Positions 34,801 through 45,517 of a DNA stretch of 64,000 bases are shown in pieces. Origin of the DNA: Petaurus breviceps papuanus (taxonomy: Eukaryota > Chordata > Mammalia > Diprotodontia > Petauridae); assembly GCA_028583685.1 (NCBI GenBank), contig JAMXIF010001183.1, positions 17,398,655 to 17,462,654 of the forward strand, in the 5' to 3' direction. The notes under the pieces are model-generated. The model saw only the letters and a list, made by a program, of their open reading frames with translations, made no database searches and had not been told where the DNA came from. A program made the translations under genes and the position numbers. Numbering within the stretch: the first letter of the stretch is position 1; each line of letters begins with the position of its first letter.

Positions 34801-35628
34801 CAAGTTCAGACTTGACATCTAGAAAAAGGGAATGATTTTTTAAAAACAAAAAACTTACCCAGGCATGGGGCAGCTAGGCGGCAGTGAATAGAGCACCGGC
34901 CCTGGAGTCAGGAGGAGCTGAGTTAAAATCCGGCCTCAGACACTTAACACAAAAACTAGCTGAATGACCTTGGGCAAGTCACTTAACCCCAACTGCCTTC
35001 CAAAAACAAAAAAAGCAAAACAACTTACCCAGTCATGAGCCTAACCCAGATGACCTGTTATCATCCCTTCTGTGATTAAATAAATCTTTAGTTGAAGTGT
35101 GGGGGAGAAAGGCTACTGTTATTTCTGTTGCCAGGTGATGCTGGGGGGAGCTTGGCTACAAGCCCTGGAAGATGGGGGGCATGAGTTACCTCAGGAGCTA
35201 TTCCAACAACAAGCCCAGGAAGCAGTTGCCATACAGTTGGGGCTAAAAAAGCCACCAACTCAAATCTTGGTCAGCTTACACAAGGTAAGTTTGGGGAGAA
35301 GGGTAAAGGGGAGAGCGCTAGGAAGCCACCCCTAACCTCTTGATCTTCTCTTCTCAGAGCTGCATTCCCCAATATACTTTAGGCCACTGGCAGAGACTGG
35401 GTAAGTTGTGGGAGAGGGGGAGACATACGGTGATAAAGGGTCAGGAAGTAAAAATCCCACAGATTATTTCCTGTATCTTTTCCAGAGGCAGCTGCCCAGT
35501 TTCTGGCCAACCATGAACTGCCTCTGACTTTAGCTGGAGCATCTTATGAAGGTGTTTCAGTCAATGACTGCATTGAGAGTGGGCGCCGGGCTGCTGCTCA
35601 TGTCTTGAGCACTGATCCTGACCTTTGA
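31816..35628 (+). CDS. PPOX: Protoporphyrinogen oxidase (PPOX), 12 coding exons
   Basis: PPOX oxidises protoporphyrinogen IX to protoporphyrin IX with FAD on the outer face of the inner mitochondrial membrane, the step before ferrochelatase. Coding exons: 31816-31902, 32102-32236, 32409-32524, 32792-32924, 33227-33371, 33474-33661, 34115-34175, 34360-34478, 34566-34676, 35135-35284, 35358-35400, 35486-35628. The frame holds and gives 476 residues (human 477, from memory). The N-terminal dinucleotide-binding motif is [11 protein letters not shown] (residues 7-17), followed by acidic Glu34 in ILIEAS. Arg59 in ELGPRGIRP, the site of the human R59W porphyria allele, is conserved. The C-terminal FAD-contact segment [20 protein letters not shown] is intact. 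The start follows human spacing. A 10-N gap and a flanking duplication lie in intron 5, and a SINE in intron 10; neither touches coding sequence. The acceptor of the third coding exon is unusual (G-quadruplex motif). Confidence 0.97.
32375..32394 (+). promoter_or_regulatory. PPOX: (GGGT)n G-quadruplex motif before a PPOX acceptor
   Basis: Five G-runs separated by single T bases, on the coding strand. It lies between the pyrimidine tract (32351-32374) and the acceptor AG (32407-32408) of the third coding exon, so it would be present in the pre-mRNA. Confidence 0.8.
32966..33069. other. Assembly gap with 47-base duplicated flanks
   Basis: Ten N at 33013-33022. The 47 bases before it (32966-33012) are identical to the 47 bases after it (33023-33069). 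This looks like two contigs that overlap and were joined with a nominal gap, not a real tandem duplication. It lies in PPOX intron 5. Confidence 0.9.
34868..35021 (+). mobile_element. tRNA-derived marsupial SINE in PPOX intron 10
   Basis: Plus-strand WSINE-like SINE: gggcagctaggcggcagtg, gccctggagtcaggagga, gggcaagtcacttaacccc, A-rich end. A 16-base target-site duplication with one mismatch flanks it: aacttacccaggcatg (34852-34867) and aacttacccagtcatg (35022-35037). Confidence 0.9.
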
Positions 35629-35676
35629 CCTATAACGTTTTTCTGATCCCTGCAGGCCAGGGGCTCCAGTGAGACT

Positions 35677-35682
35677 AATAAA
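35677..35682 (+). terminator. PPOX: PPOX poly(A) signal
   Basis: AATAAA only 49 bases after the stop codon, followed by TTGCTTGTTTTT as a likely downstream element. The 3' untranslated region is very short. Confidence 0.8.
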
Positions 35683-35835
35683 ATTGCTCTAAGTGGACAT
35701 TAGTTGCTTGTTTTTCCTGTGATAAACTTCCTGGCCCTGCCAAAGAGAAGCCAGGCCTTGGGGAAAGCCAGGTCCAAAACCTAGGTACAAATAAGTTAGA
35801 GAAGATAGGAGCAAAGGAGAGACACGACAGAGTCC

Positions 35836-35841
35836 TTTATT
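35836..35841 (-). terminator. B4GALT3: B4GALT3 poly(A) signal
   Basis: AATAAA on the minus strand (TTTATT on the plus strand), 462 bases beyond the stop codon. The B4GALT3 3' end would be near 35820, so it and PPOX finish about 120 bases apart in convergent orientation. Confidence 0.7.
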
Positions 35842-36303
35842 AGAAAATATATAAAAATCCCAGGGTTCCCAGACAGACCTGGTGGGGGGAGAGACACCCC
35901 AGAAGAGAATCCCGAAGGGGAGAGATCATGCCCCCCCCAACTGACATATGCCCTCCCCAGGGGCCATAAATAAAATAAATATTCACAGGGGCCCAGGGAG
36001 GAGGGTCATACCTGAGCCCTCTTTTGGGGGTGGGGAGTGAGGAGGGAGTAGGAGAACCCTAGGGCCCAAACCTACTCCTACCCTAGTGGCAGGGTACTCC
36101 ACAGAGGTGGAGAGTCAGCATTATGTGTAACACATCCGTGAATCAGTCATGTGCCCTATCTTGGGGGACTCAGAAGTAGGGCCCTCCAGGGCTGCAGGAG
36201 CCCAGCTCCAGCTCAGCACAGCAGAGGTAACCCCCTTAGGCAGCAGTGAAAGGGGACCAGGAGAGGACACATTCCCTCTAATCTCAAATGAAAAGAGGGG
36301 CTG

Positions 36304-39300
36304 TCAGTGGGAACCAGTGTGGTTGGCAGGAGGCAGAGGACCAGGCCGTGCTGGGGGCCGGCGCTGTAGCATTTCATGACGAAAGGCCTGAGAGGAACCA
36401 GGTGGGAATTTGGGACCTGAGGGAGGCCGGGGGCCACGGGGATCAACCCCAATGTCTGCTGTAATATTGGTATAAAGTGGGCCCAATTCTCGAGCCAGCA
36501 GTCGGTATGTCAGTGAGTTCATTCCATCCTGTGTCCATGAACGTTGTGTCCGGATCAGAAGGTCAAACCTGGAGGTCAGAAGTAAAGAATTAAGACACCT
36601 GAAGGACAATGGGATATAAAGTACACAACTGGCACTTCTTAAAACCTCTCTAAGCCTCAGCCCTTACCTGTGGGGATTTTCTTCATTTCCCTTGTCTCCT
36701 CGGTGTTTCACCATCTTGTAGTGTCCCACAGAAATGGGTGGTCGAGAGATCTTCATCCCGGCTAGACGAACCCTGGTAGAGAACATGGTATTAGGATGGC
36801 ATAGAGCTACCAACCTATATTGCTGTTCAGTCCTTCTTCTTAGTCCTGTCTTACTTTATGACCCCATTTGGAATTTTCTTGGCAGAAATATTGGACTGCT
36901 TTGCCATTTCCTTCTCCAGCTAATTTTACAGATGAGGAAACTGAGGCAAACAGGGTGAAGTGACTTGCCCAGGGTAACACAGTTGGAAGTGTTTGAGGCC
37001 AGGTTTGAACTCAGGTTTTCCTGGTGCTCTACCCACAGCACCACCTCACTGCCTTGCCAATTTATATAGGTCTGGGAATAGGGAGAAGAGATATCTGGGA
37101 TTGGGAGAGCAAGTCAAGGAGAAGGAATGCTTATAACAGGTGACTATGAAACTACTGAGTATTTTAGGGTTTTTATTTATCCTTATAAAAAATAAACCTA
37201 TGTCCAGAAAACTAGAAAAAAGAGCATATGTTCTGCATGAAGAAGAGGTAAATAAGAAGGAAGAAAATGACTGAAGTTTCACAGAAGGTAAGGCACCCTT
37301 GGGGACAGGCAGGTGTTATTGCTCAACCTCTTGCCCTCATTTCTAAAAGGCTCTCAGAAACCAGAAGTTGCCCTTCATGCCTGAAAAATGGCGGCTGGGA
37401 ATCCTGTTAGGAAAAGAAAGGCAAAAGCCCAGGAATTAAAAACCAATCACAGGTCCTAAAATTTGGCCTAATGGGTTGGAGCTATGAGGCATATTCTGAT
37501 GGGTGACCTGGATAAACGAATTTACTGGAAGATCAAGGGTACAGGAAGGGTGACTAGTTAACAAAACAGTGACAGAATTCTGAACATTGATCTTTGGCAA
37601 CTGTCTGACAGGGGGCAGGGAGAAGGAGAAATGAATCCAGGGAAGGGAGCACATAATCCACTAATACTAATACAAAGGGTAGGGGTCAGCACAGCAATAT
37701 GATTTTAAACATAAGCAATATGGTCTCTTTGTACATAAAATCGTAAAACCTTTTAAATGAAAAACCCCTTTAGAATGTCCATCTTTGGAGTTTTAAAAAC
37801 AAGGCTTATCTTAGCAAAAGGCAAGCAGGGGAGACTAAATGACCTTGAGGGTCTCCCTCTAGCTCTAGAGGGATATGGTTCTATCACAGTTTAAAGCCAG
37901 CCAGAACTGGGAACACAAGAAGCAGAAAAAGCTGGTAAAAAAAACAGTGGGATGCCAGGCCCAGAAGGAGTCAGGGAATGAACTGGGGAAGGGCAAGTGG
38001 CGAGATGTAACTAGGGGGACTGGAAGCAAGCCAAGGGGGATGGAGTCAGGAACTGGTGGTCTTAGGATATCCAGGGATTACAGCCAATCTGACCTGGTGG
38101 CAATATCATCATCTTCTCCGCCCCAACCCCAATATTCATTGGGGAAGCCATTCATCTTCAGGTACTGATCTGGAGTAAGAGCTGAGACCCCCCCAAAGTA
38201 CTGGGGGTATGGAAGGCTAGAAGAAAACAGAGACACTCATAAAGAACTAAGGGAAAACATTCTTTGCCTAACCAAATCTATTTTTCTGTTGCCCCTGGGC
38301 CTCCACGCCAATCCACAGCATTCTAAATTCTCTCTCATTAGAAACACATACCTATATCCAAACTTGTTCATGGCAACAGCGACATGCCTGGGACCCCCAG
38401 GGTCACAGACATAAAGATTGTGATCGTTTTCAGGCAGCAAGTCCACATCATGCAGAAACAGGCAGTCCCACTCTTCATCACGAAGGGCTTCCCGAACCCC
38501 CACATTCAGTAGCTTTGCCCTGTTAAACGTTCCGTTTCCAGCCTGAGAAACAATGGAAGGGCCTCGTTGGGAATGGTTTTGGAGGGAGTGAAAAACAGAA
38601 CACAGGACGGCCAGTGAATGGATATCATTACCCTAAGAAGGGTGAGAAATGAAATGGGCCAGTAGTGGGGCCTTGAAAAGTACTGTAAATGGGCCTTGAA
38701 AAGTGTTGTTTAATTTGGGGTATTCTTGGCAAAGATACAGGAGTGGTTTGCCATTTCCTTTTCCAGTTCATTTTACAGATGAGGAAACTGAGGCAAACAC
38801 AGCTAAATGACTTGCTCAGGCTCACACAGCTAGAAAGTGTCTGAGGTCACATTTGAACTCAAAATGAGTCTTTCCTGTCTTCAGGTCTGGCACTCCATCC
38901 ACTGTGCCACCCAGCTTCCCCCAGCTGGCCAATACTATTTGGCAGCAGAGGGAACTCACACTACCAATGCAAAAAAACAACTATATCAGTGTAGAGTTTC
39001 AGAAAGCTTCTTGGGGGTCCTGAGAAGTAGGGTAACCCAGCCACTGATGTATCAGAAGTACAATTCAAGGCATGGTTTCTATCCACTATATGATGCTGCC
39101 TCTCAAATAAACACACAAGTAAAAGTAAATACAAAACAGAAACAAAGCTGTGATGTCCTATCAAATGTTGCCTCTATCAAGGATGATGGAGGGTACCTGG
39201 TGGATGACATAGATGCCGTAGGCGAGCTGCTGACGTTGCAGAAAAGGATGCAGGTGGTAGAGCAGCAGACGAAGATGGGGCTCCCGAGCCCGATGTGGCA

Positions 39301-40237
39301 CAATGATGGCGGTTCGAGAGCGAGGCTCACAGTCCCCTGGATGGTAGCGGCCCCCCAGCTCTACTCGAGGATTCCTCTCCAAAATCTGTGCCAATGATGG
39401 CACAGGGCTAAAGGACACCGACACTGGACCCACTGTTTGGAGGGGAAGAGTAAGGTCAGGGAGGCTGCCACCTCATCTGTCTTTGGGCCTTAAATTCCAG
39501 AAAGGTTCTGGAATCTCTGGCACCTGGAGAATCTTAAGAACAGGACAGACATTCATCAAACTGAGAATTTGGCTCTTGAAACTAGAAGTTCCTTCTAATT
39601 TCTGATTTCCTCACTTGCAGGATTCTCTTCTCTAACCAAAGGTACGGCTGACTGTGAGAACAAGCATGAAAGTAGGTATGTTACTGGACAAATACTGAGA
39701 CCTACACACTCAGGACTACCTGTGAGGGTAAAACTTTTTAGGGCTGGAAACATGGTACACCCAAGAAAGAAGCAGGAAATGGAATACAATGAATTCAACC
39801 TGGACTAAATTCAGTTTCCCATTTCTTCTTCCCATGCCACCCTCAGATTTCATATTGGGCCTCATCTTTCTAAGTCATGCCCCCAGACCCATTTCTCCAT
39901 GCTAGTCAAACATGCTTCCTCCCCACCCCAGAGTGCCCTTTGCCCTACCCTGTGCCCTCTTCCCTCTCAGCTCACCTAGGAGGGGAGAGCGCTCAGGGCA
40001 GTAGGGCAAAGCCTCTGGAGCCACAGGAGCCCCTGGGGCAGGAGGGACACCAGGCAGGCGGCTGAGGTTGGTATAGACATCATGGGGTCGTGAATAATCG
40101 AAGGTGGGGCCTGGGTCTCGACCAAACAGGGCACCAAGGCTACGGAAACCACCAAGGGACAGGTACATCATGACAGCCAGCTGGGAGCCCACAAGCAAGG
40201 CCAGTGTGCAAGGCCGATCTAGAATCCGACGAAACAT
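36304..40237 (-). CDS. B4GALT3: Beta-1,4-galactosyltransferase 3 (B4GALT3), 6 coding exons
   Basis: B4GALT3 is a Golgi type II membrane enzyme that adds galactose from UDP-Gal in beta-1,4 linkage to terminal GlcNAc on glycoproteins and glycolipids. Coding exons on the minus strand, in order: 40237-39976, 39432-39197, 38542-38352, 38216-38094, 36772-36668, 36568-36304. The frame is continuous and gives 393 residues, the human length. It has a short basic cytoplasmic tail, then a signal anchor at about residues 11-31 ([19 protein letters not shown]). The glycosyltransferase-7 domain carries FNRAK (172-176), the metal-binding DVD (198-200) and WGWGGEDDD (259-267). The proline-rich C-terminus ends NHTGSH. 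The start codon lies 12 bases inside its exon. The gene runs opposite to PPOX and ends just past it. The introns contain SINEs at 36821-37054 and 38703-38921. Confidence 0.97.
36821..37054 (-). mobile_element. RTE-tailed marsupial SINE in B4GALT3 intron
   Basis: Same family and orientation as 12191-12446: tttgccatttccttctccag, gatgaggaaactgaggcaaa, gacttgcccagggtaacac, caccacctcact. Confidence 0.85.
37060..38090. other. B4GALT3 intron sequence, unassigned
   Basis: Intronic sequence between the fourth and fifth coding exons with no further repeat or gene recognised. Confidence 0.4.
38703..38921 (-). mobile_element. RTE-tailed marsupial SINE in B4GALT3 intron
   Basis: tcttggcaaagatacaggag, tttgccatttccttttccag, cacacagctagaaagtgtct, tccactgtgccaccc. 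Shortened at the tail side. Confidence 0.85.
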
Positions 40238-40604
40238 CCTGGAGTGTGACTAGAAATGGGCAGAAAGAGATGGAGTCTGAGAAGAGGTAAAGAGGAGTAA
40301 AGGCAGGGGAGAGCTGTGGGAAACCAGGTGAGTCAAGGTGAAAGAATCAGAGACAAAGTCAGTGTCTGGGGGGACAAGAAGCAGAGAAATAGGCTGCTCA
40401 GGACAGTCAAATGGGCAGAAAGCAAGAGGACATGGCAGGCAGAAAGAGGTGGTCAGAATAACAGGAATGGGAGTTACAGTGAGGAGGGAAAAACATGGTA
40501 AGGACAGAACCAGACTTCCATCCCTACTGAGTATGGCAGAATCAATCCCAGACAACTTAAGAGAGCAGAGTCACTGACACTCTGATGGAGAGGAAAGGAC
40601 TCAC

Positions 40605-40679
40605 CTGAACTCAGGCGGTGGCTTGAAGGGAAGTAGGGGGTCCAGGGGGCTCTGGAGGGGTAGGTCTGTGAGGCATCAT
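40605..40679 (-). promoter_or_regulatory. B4GALT3: B4GALT3 non-coding leader exon with an upstream ORF
   Basis: Inferred 5' untranslated exon: acceptor cccatctttag at its start and donor GTTCAG|GTGAGT at its end, on the minus strand. The 75-base exon begins with ATGATG and carries a 22-codon open frame (MMPHRPTPPEPP...) ending in TGA at 40611-40613. The splice sites are good, but the exon itself is not proven. Confidence 0.5.
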
Positions 40680-40739
40680 CTAAAGATGGGAATGTTGGAA
40701 AGAGGAGAAAGGGAAGTTCTTTCCATCTGTATAGAGACA

Positions 40740-40960
40740 GTTTGGTGTCCTAAAACGAACAATGGACTTGGAGTCAGACCTGACTTCAAATCCTGTCTCT
40801 AATGCTTACTACCTGTATGACCCTGAGCAAGTCACTCTACTTAGAACCTCGGTTTCCTGATTTGTAATATGAGAATAGTAATACTGACCCTACCTATTTC
40901 AGAGTTGTGCAGAAGCCTGAAAGTACTATATAAATGTGAACTATTATTAACATTAGGATC
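40740..40960 (+). mobile_element. MIR SINE in the B4GALT3 leader intron
   Basis: Full MIR layout: ggacttggagtcagacctg, cctgagcaagtcactctac, ggtttcctgatttgtaatat, aagtactatataaatgtgaa. Confidence 0.85.
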
Positions 40961-41099
40961 CCAAGGGACAAACGGATTCTGCTTAGAAGAAGAAAAAACA
41001 CAGGTCTTTAGCTCCCTTTAGGATTAAGGAAATAAGATTCCCAGTAGTAGGGGGAAAGATACTGGATTGGGAGCCAGCTCCTGCAGTTTAGAACAGCCA

Positions 41100-42250
41100 G
41101 TTTTTCAGGAGGTGAGTCTAGTGAAAGGTAGCCTTGGGGGGAGGGGGTCAGGGAGAGATCCTGGATGCCCTGGGGGATTCCACCGGGGTGGAATGTCTCC
41201 TTGCCCCAGAAGCCAAAGCTCAGCCTTTACTCAAGGATCCAGAGAAGAGCTCCCCAAACCCTTCCCACCCCCATCCCCAGCAGGGCAGGCCACCCGGGGG
41301 CTTGGGGTGATCATTGGCGAACTTATGCCCTCAGGGAAAGCACCCAGCAGGAAGGAGGAGGCTGGGGACGTGGCAAAAGCAGAGCCCTGAAAGGGAAGGG
41401 CCCACAGGAGCAGAGCAGCATCGGCTGCCCCTCCCCCTCTCCCTCCCCCTCCCCAGCTTGGCAGGTGCCACCGGGGAGCCGGAGAGTGATCGGCAGCCCC
41501 GGGAGCCCGCTAGGTTGGAGCAGTGGGGACGACTCGCACCCCGACCCACACGGGCGTTGGAGAGGGCGCAGTATCTCGTGGATAAGGGATGCGGAGGGGA
41601 GGAAGATGGGGACCCAGAGCCCCAGCATCCGGGAGAAAGAACCACCTCACCTGGAGGGGGCGGACCCAGTGCGCGGTGGTGTCCGCGGAAGACCTCGCGC
41701 CTCCCCGCCCCCCTCCCCAACGCTCCTCTTCCCCTCCAAGACCCCTACGGGCCCCAGTCAGCTGGGAACAGCTTGGGGACGCCCCCGCCTCTGTCCCCTC
41801 CATTTCCCAGCCCCGCGCTACTACCCCCCCCCACGCCCCTACGACTTCAGGGGCTTCCTCGCCCTCCGCCCCCCACCTCGAACCTGGGCCCAGGTCCCCT
41901 TCCTCGGCGCCGCCAATCCCCGATACCTGGCCTTCTTTCATATCCCCTTTCACCGCCGCCCTAAGAGCCAGGAAAGAGCAGCCACCGCCATCTTGGAAAA
42001 GGGCTGGGGGTGGGGGGGCGGAGCTCGCCTTCCGGGGACCTGAGGCAGGGTGGGGCGGAGCCTGGGAGAAGAGCTTGGCCGGGGAGAGCAGGGCCTGGAG
42101 AGGGGTGGGGCCTGAAGAGAGGGGCGGAGGCTAGGGAAGAGCAGGGCCTTGGGGGCGGGGCCTGGGAGAGGCGGGGCTGGGAGATGGGCAGAGACCGGGG
42201 AGAGCGGGGCCTCGGGAGGGGCGGAGCCAGGATTCGGGAACTGAGCCTTG
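41100..42250 (-). promoter_or_regulatory. B4GALT3: B4GALT3 CpG island and promoter
   Basis: GC- and CpG-rich. The minus strand carries CAAGATGGCGG (41985-41995), a YY1-type element near the likely transcription start. Its ATG opens a 13-codon frame (MAVAALSWLLGRR) ending at 41950. GC-box-like ggggcggggc elements lie upstream, at about 42040-42230. The start site itself is inferred. Confidence 0.6.
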
Positions 42251-42439
42251 TTGGTTAAACCAGAGTAGTCCACTCCTTTAGAGGTTTCCAGGAAGGGGAA
42301 TCCATTAGTAAGAATTGTTTGGAAGAGCATCAATCCATGAGAAAACTCAAAAGGGTTCTTTCTCAGGAAGGGCAAATTCTCTCCCTGTGGACGACTGGCA
42401 GAATTGAGGATTCAGAAAGCTCTTAACTTTGAAAGACAG

Positions 42440-42670
42440 GAATAATAAGCACTTCTTTAGCACCGATCATGTGCTAGTCACTGGGCTAAGTACTTTAAAA
42501 ATATCTCATTTGATCCTCTTCACAACATTCCGAAAGTAGGTGACATTATTAACCTCATTCAACGGTTGAGAAAACTGAAGTAAACAGAAGTGATGCACAG
42601 CTAGTAAGTGAAGCTAGATTTGAATTTAGGTCTTCCTGGCTCTAGCCAACACTGTGCCATCTGGCTTTTT
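42440..42670 (-). mobile_element. MIR SINE
   Basis: Reverse MIR: catgtgctagtcactgggc, tctcatttgatcctcttcac, gcacagctagtaagtgaagc, ggtcttcctggctc. Confidence 0.8.
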
Positions 42671-42919
42671 GAGACTAAGTTCGCACACTTTTTGCTCTTA
42701 AGGTTCCTTTCCGCTCTTAAAAATTATTGAGGACCCCAAAGAGTTTTCACGTGTGTTATATCTATTGATATATTGACACATTAGAATATTGGACACATTA
42801 TAGAATATTGACACATTAGAATTTAAAATGTTAGTATTATTATGAATAGTTTTGACCTTTCAGATCTCTGAAAGGGTCCCCAGGGTTCCCCAGATCCAAC
42901 TTTGAGAACTACTGACTTA
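42671..42919. other. Unassigned gene-free stretch
   Basis: Nothing recognised. Confidence 0.4.
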
Positions 42920-43113
42920 GACATAAATAAGACATCATTAAAAAAAATTAAAGGATTAAGCAAGAGATTAGCTTTCAGACCTAGGGATGGGGTAAGAGTT
43001 CATGACCAAATAAGAGATAAAGAGGCTAACGCAAGATCAAACAGGTAATTTAGATTATATAAAATTTTAAAAATATTTCCACAAACAAAGCCAATGCAAC
43101 TAAAATTAGAAGG

Positions 43114-43990
43114 GTGTTACCCTGAAGCCAACTTAACCTGTCTACTTGAATTGCCATATTTTCCAGAAACACTGGACCTAGATTATTCAGGAGACCCTGA
43201 ACAAGTTAAAGATGAAGCACCCCACTGCCCCTGAGCTGACATAATTTGTTATTTGCACCATTAGCTGGACTCTCAGTGTGTCCTTGAGGATCAAACCAGC
43301 TACAAGACAGGTACTGGTCAATGTATATCAGACTGATAAACTGTGCAGCTGAGATTCTTATAGGTAAGAGATAATTATGTCTTCATAGTCTAGCAGTTCT
43401 CAAGGGAAAAGAATGAAACTTTTATCATCCTACTTACTCCTGTTCCCTCTCCCTCTCTTCTCTCTTCCTCCTATACCACTCCCATTTGGAAAGGGTTTGC
43501 CCTCTACTCCTCCATGAGAAGTCCCCTTTCTGTAGCTTATAAATATTCAAGCTTCTTCCCGGATTGTTAATTCCTTTGTACTTGGTACAGGTGTCCCACA
43601 TTTATGTTCATTTCTCATGTAATAAATCCAGTTGCAACACGTCTCATTGATTTATGATATACATAGATACATACGTTTGGGTGGGTGGTAACAATAATTG
43701 GTGGCAGCAGTGGGATATGAGAAAAAGTGATTCAGACTGCCAGAGGCTTCAGATGCAGGACTGGTACTGGCATGAGGCCCTTTGTATACCACCTGTCTCT
43801 GATTTCTGGTCTGGTGAGTATCACCTCTCCTGTTATATCTTGGACTTGTGTCTTTCTTGGTTTTGAGTTCACTATTAAAAGATAAGTTAGATTGTCTGAG
43901 ACTAAGGGGAGAAAGGTAAGACACTTTTTTTTGAGGGTATCCCAACCAAGGCAAATTTGAAATCCAGTCCAGACTTTGATGTTAGTAAAC
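43114..43990 (+). mobile_element. ERVL-like fragment: LTR plus tRNA-Leu primer site
   Basis: The LTR spans about 43114-43693, with TG...CA ends, TATAAA at 43538-43543 and AATAAA at 43621-43626. The block TGGTGGCAGCAGTGGGAT at 43699-43716 fits a tRNA-Leu primer-binding site with about one mismatch, typical of class III (ERVL-type) elements. About 270 bases of leader follow. Only one LTR is present, and the rest of the element is lost. Fossil. Confidence 0.65.
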
Positions 43991-44135
43991 AGGTAACTGG
44001 GAAAAATCTTTGCGGTGAATTTCTCTAACAAAGGTTTCCATTTCCAAGATATATAAAGAACTTGTTAAAATTTATAAAAAATGTGAACCATTTCCCAGTT
44101 GATAAATGGTAAAAGGACATGAACAGGCAGTTTTT

Positions 44136-45328
44136 GATTATGAAGTTTTTATGCCCTAATACAAGGTCAGTTTTTGTGTAGGTGCCATGTAGTACTGAGA
44201 AAAAGATATATTCCTTTCCATCCCCATTCAGTTTTCTACAGAGGACAATTATATCTAACTTTTGTAAAATTCTTTTCACTTCCTTAACTTCTTTCTTGTT
44301 TATTCTGTTATTAGATTTATCTAGTTGTGAGAGGAGGAGGAAGTTGAGGTCCCCCACTAGCATAGTTTGACTATTTGGTGCATATATGTTTAGTATTGAT
44401 GTTACTTCATTGTCTATGGTACCATTTAGTAAGATGTACTTTCCTTGCTTGTCTCTTTTAATTAGATCTATTTTTGCATTTACTTTGTCTGAGATAATGG
44501 TTGCTATCCATGCTTTTTTTTACTTCAGCTGAAGCATAATATATTTTGCTCCAGCCTTTTACCTTTACTCTGTATGTGTGTCTCTGCATCAAATGTGTTT
44601 CTTGTAAACAACATATCTTAGGATTTGGGCTTTTAATCCACTCTGTTATCCATTTCCATTTTATGAGAGGTAGACTTCATCCCATTCACATTCACAATTA
44701 TAATTACTGTGTATCTCCCTCCATCCTATTTTCTCCCTGTTTATACTTTTTTCTCTCTCCTTTCACCCTGTCACTCCTTACCAGTGTTTTTGTTTTTGAC
44801 CACCACCTTCCTCAGTCTGCCCTCTCTTCTAAAAGCCTTTTCCCCCTGTTCCTTTCCCCTTCCCCTCCTACTTCCCTATAGGGTAAGATAGATTTCTATA
44901 CCCAACTGAGTATGTATGTTGTTCCCTCTTTGAGTCAAATCTGATGAGAGTAAGGTGTGAACAATGCTCTCACTCCCCCCTTTTCCCTCTACTGTAGTAG
45001 GTCTTTTATACCTCTTCATGTGATATAATTTACCCCTTTCTGCATATCCTCTTTCCTCTTCTCCCAGTACAATTCTTTTTTCACTCCTTAATTTTTTTAT
45101 ATAATCATATCAAAGTCAACTTATACCCACATCATCTGTCTTTGTAACTGCCCTAATAGACATATATTTCTTAAAAGTTCAGTATCGTCTTTCCATGTAG
45201 GAATATAAACAGTTTAACCTTATTGAATAGCTAGATCTTTTTTTCTTTCCTGTTGACTTTTTATGCTTCTCTTGAGTCTTGTGTCCTTCTTTTCACTGAA
45301 TGCCTATGCCTATGCCTCTCTCACAATG
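44136..45328 (-). mobile_element. L1 LINE ORF2 5' part, antisense, inserted in L1
   Basis: Minus-strand L1 ORF2 endonuclease region: tttgtctgagataatggttgc, catcaaatgtgtttcttgtaa, ggtagacttcatcccattcac. A 10-base direct repeat, ggcagttttt, flanks it (44126-44135 and 45329-45338) and fits a target-site duplication. It is truncated and degenerate. Confidence 0.75.
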
Positions 45329-45517
45329 GGCAGTTTTTAAAGGATGAAATCCAAGCTATCAAAAGCCATATTTTTAAAAATGCTCCAAATAACTAATAAT
45401 TAGAAAATAGTAAATTAAAACAACTTTGAGGTTCTACCTCTTACCTAACAGATTGACAAAGGTGATACAAAAGAAAAAAGACAAATATTGGAGGGAAAAC
45501 ATATACATCATTATGAT

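Noticed and set aside
34868-35021. Possible tRNA gene, because of the tRNA-like start of the SINE
   Set aside because: It has target-site duplications and an A-rich end and matches many dispersed copies; it is a SINE. No functional tRNA gene was recognised in the window.
39161-39433. Open frame starting with [13 protein letters not shown] taken as a separate small gene
   Set aside because: It is the second coding exon of B4GALT3 read through into its intron.
41165-42134. Open frames of up to 292 codons across the B4GALT3 CpG island
   Set aside because: Low-complexity, overlapping in several frames, no homology recognised.
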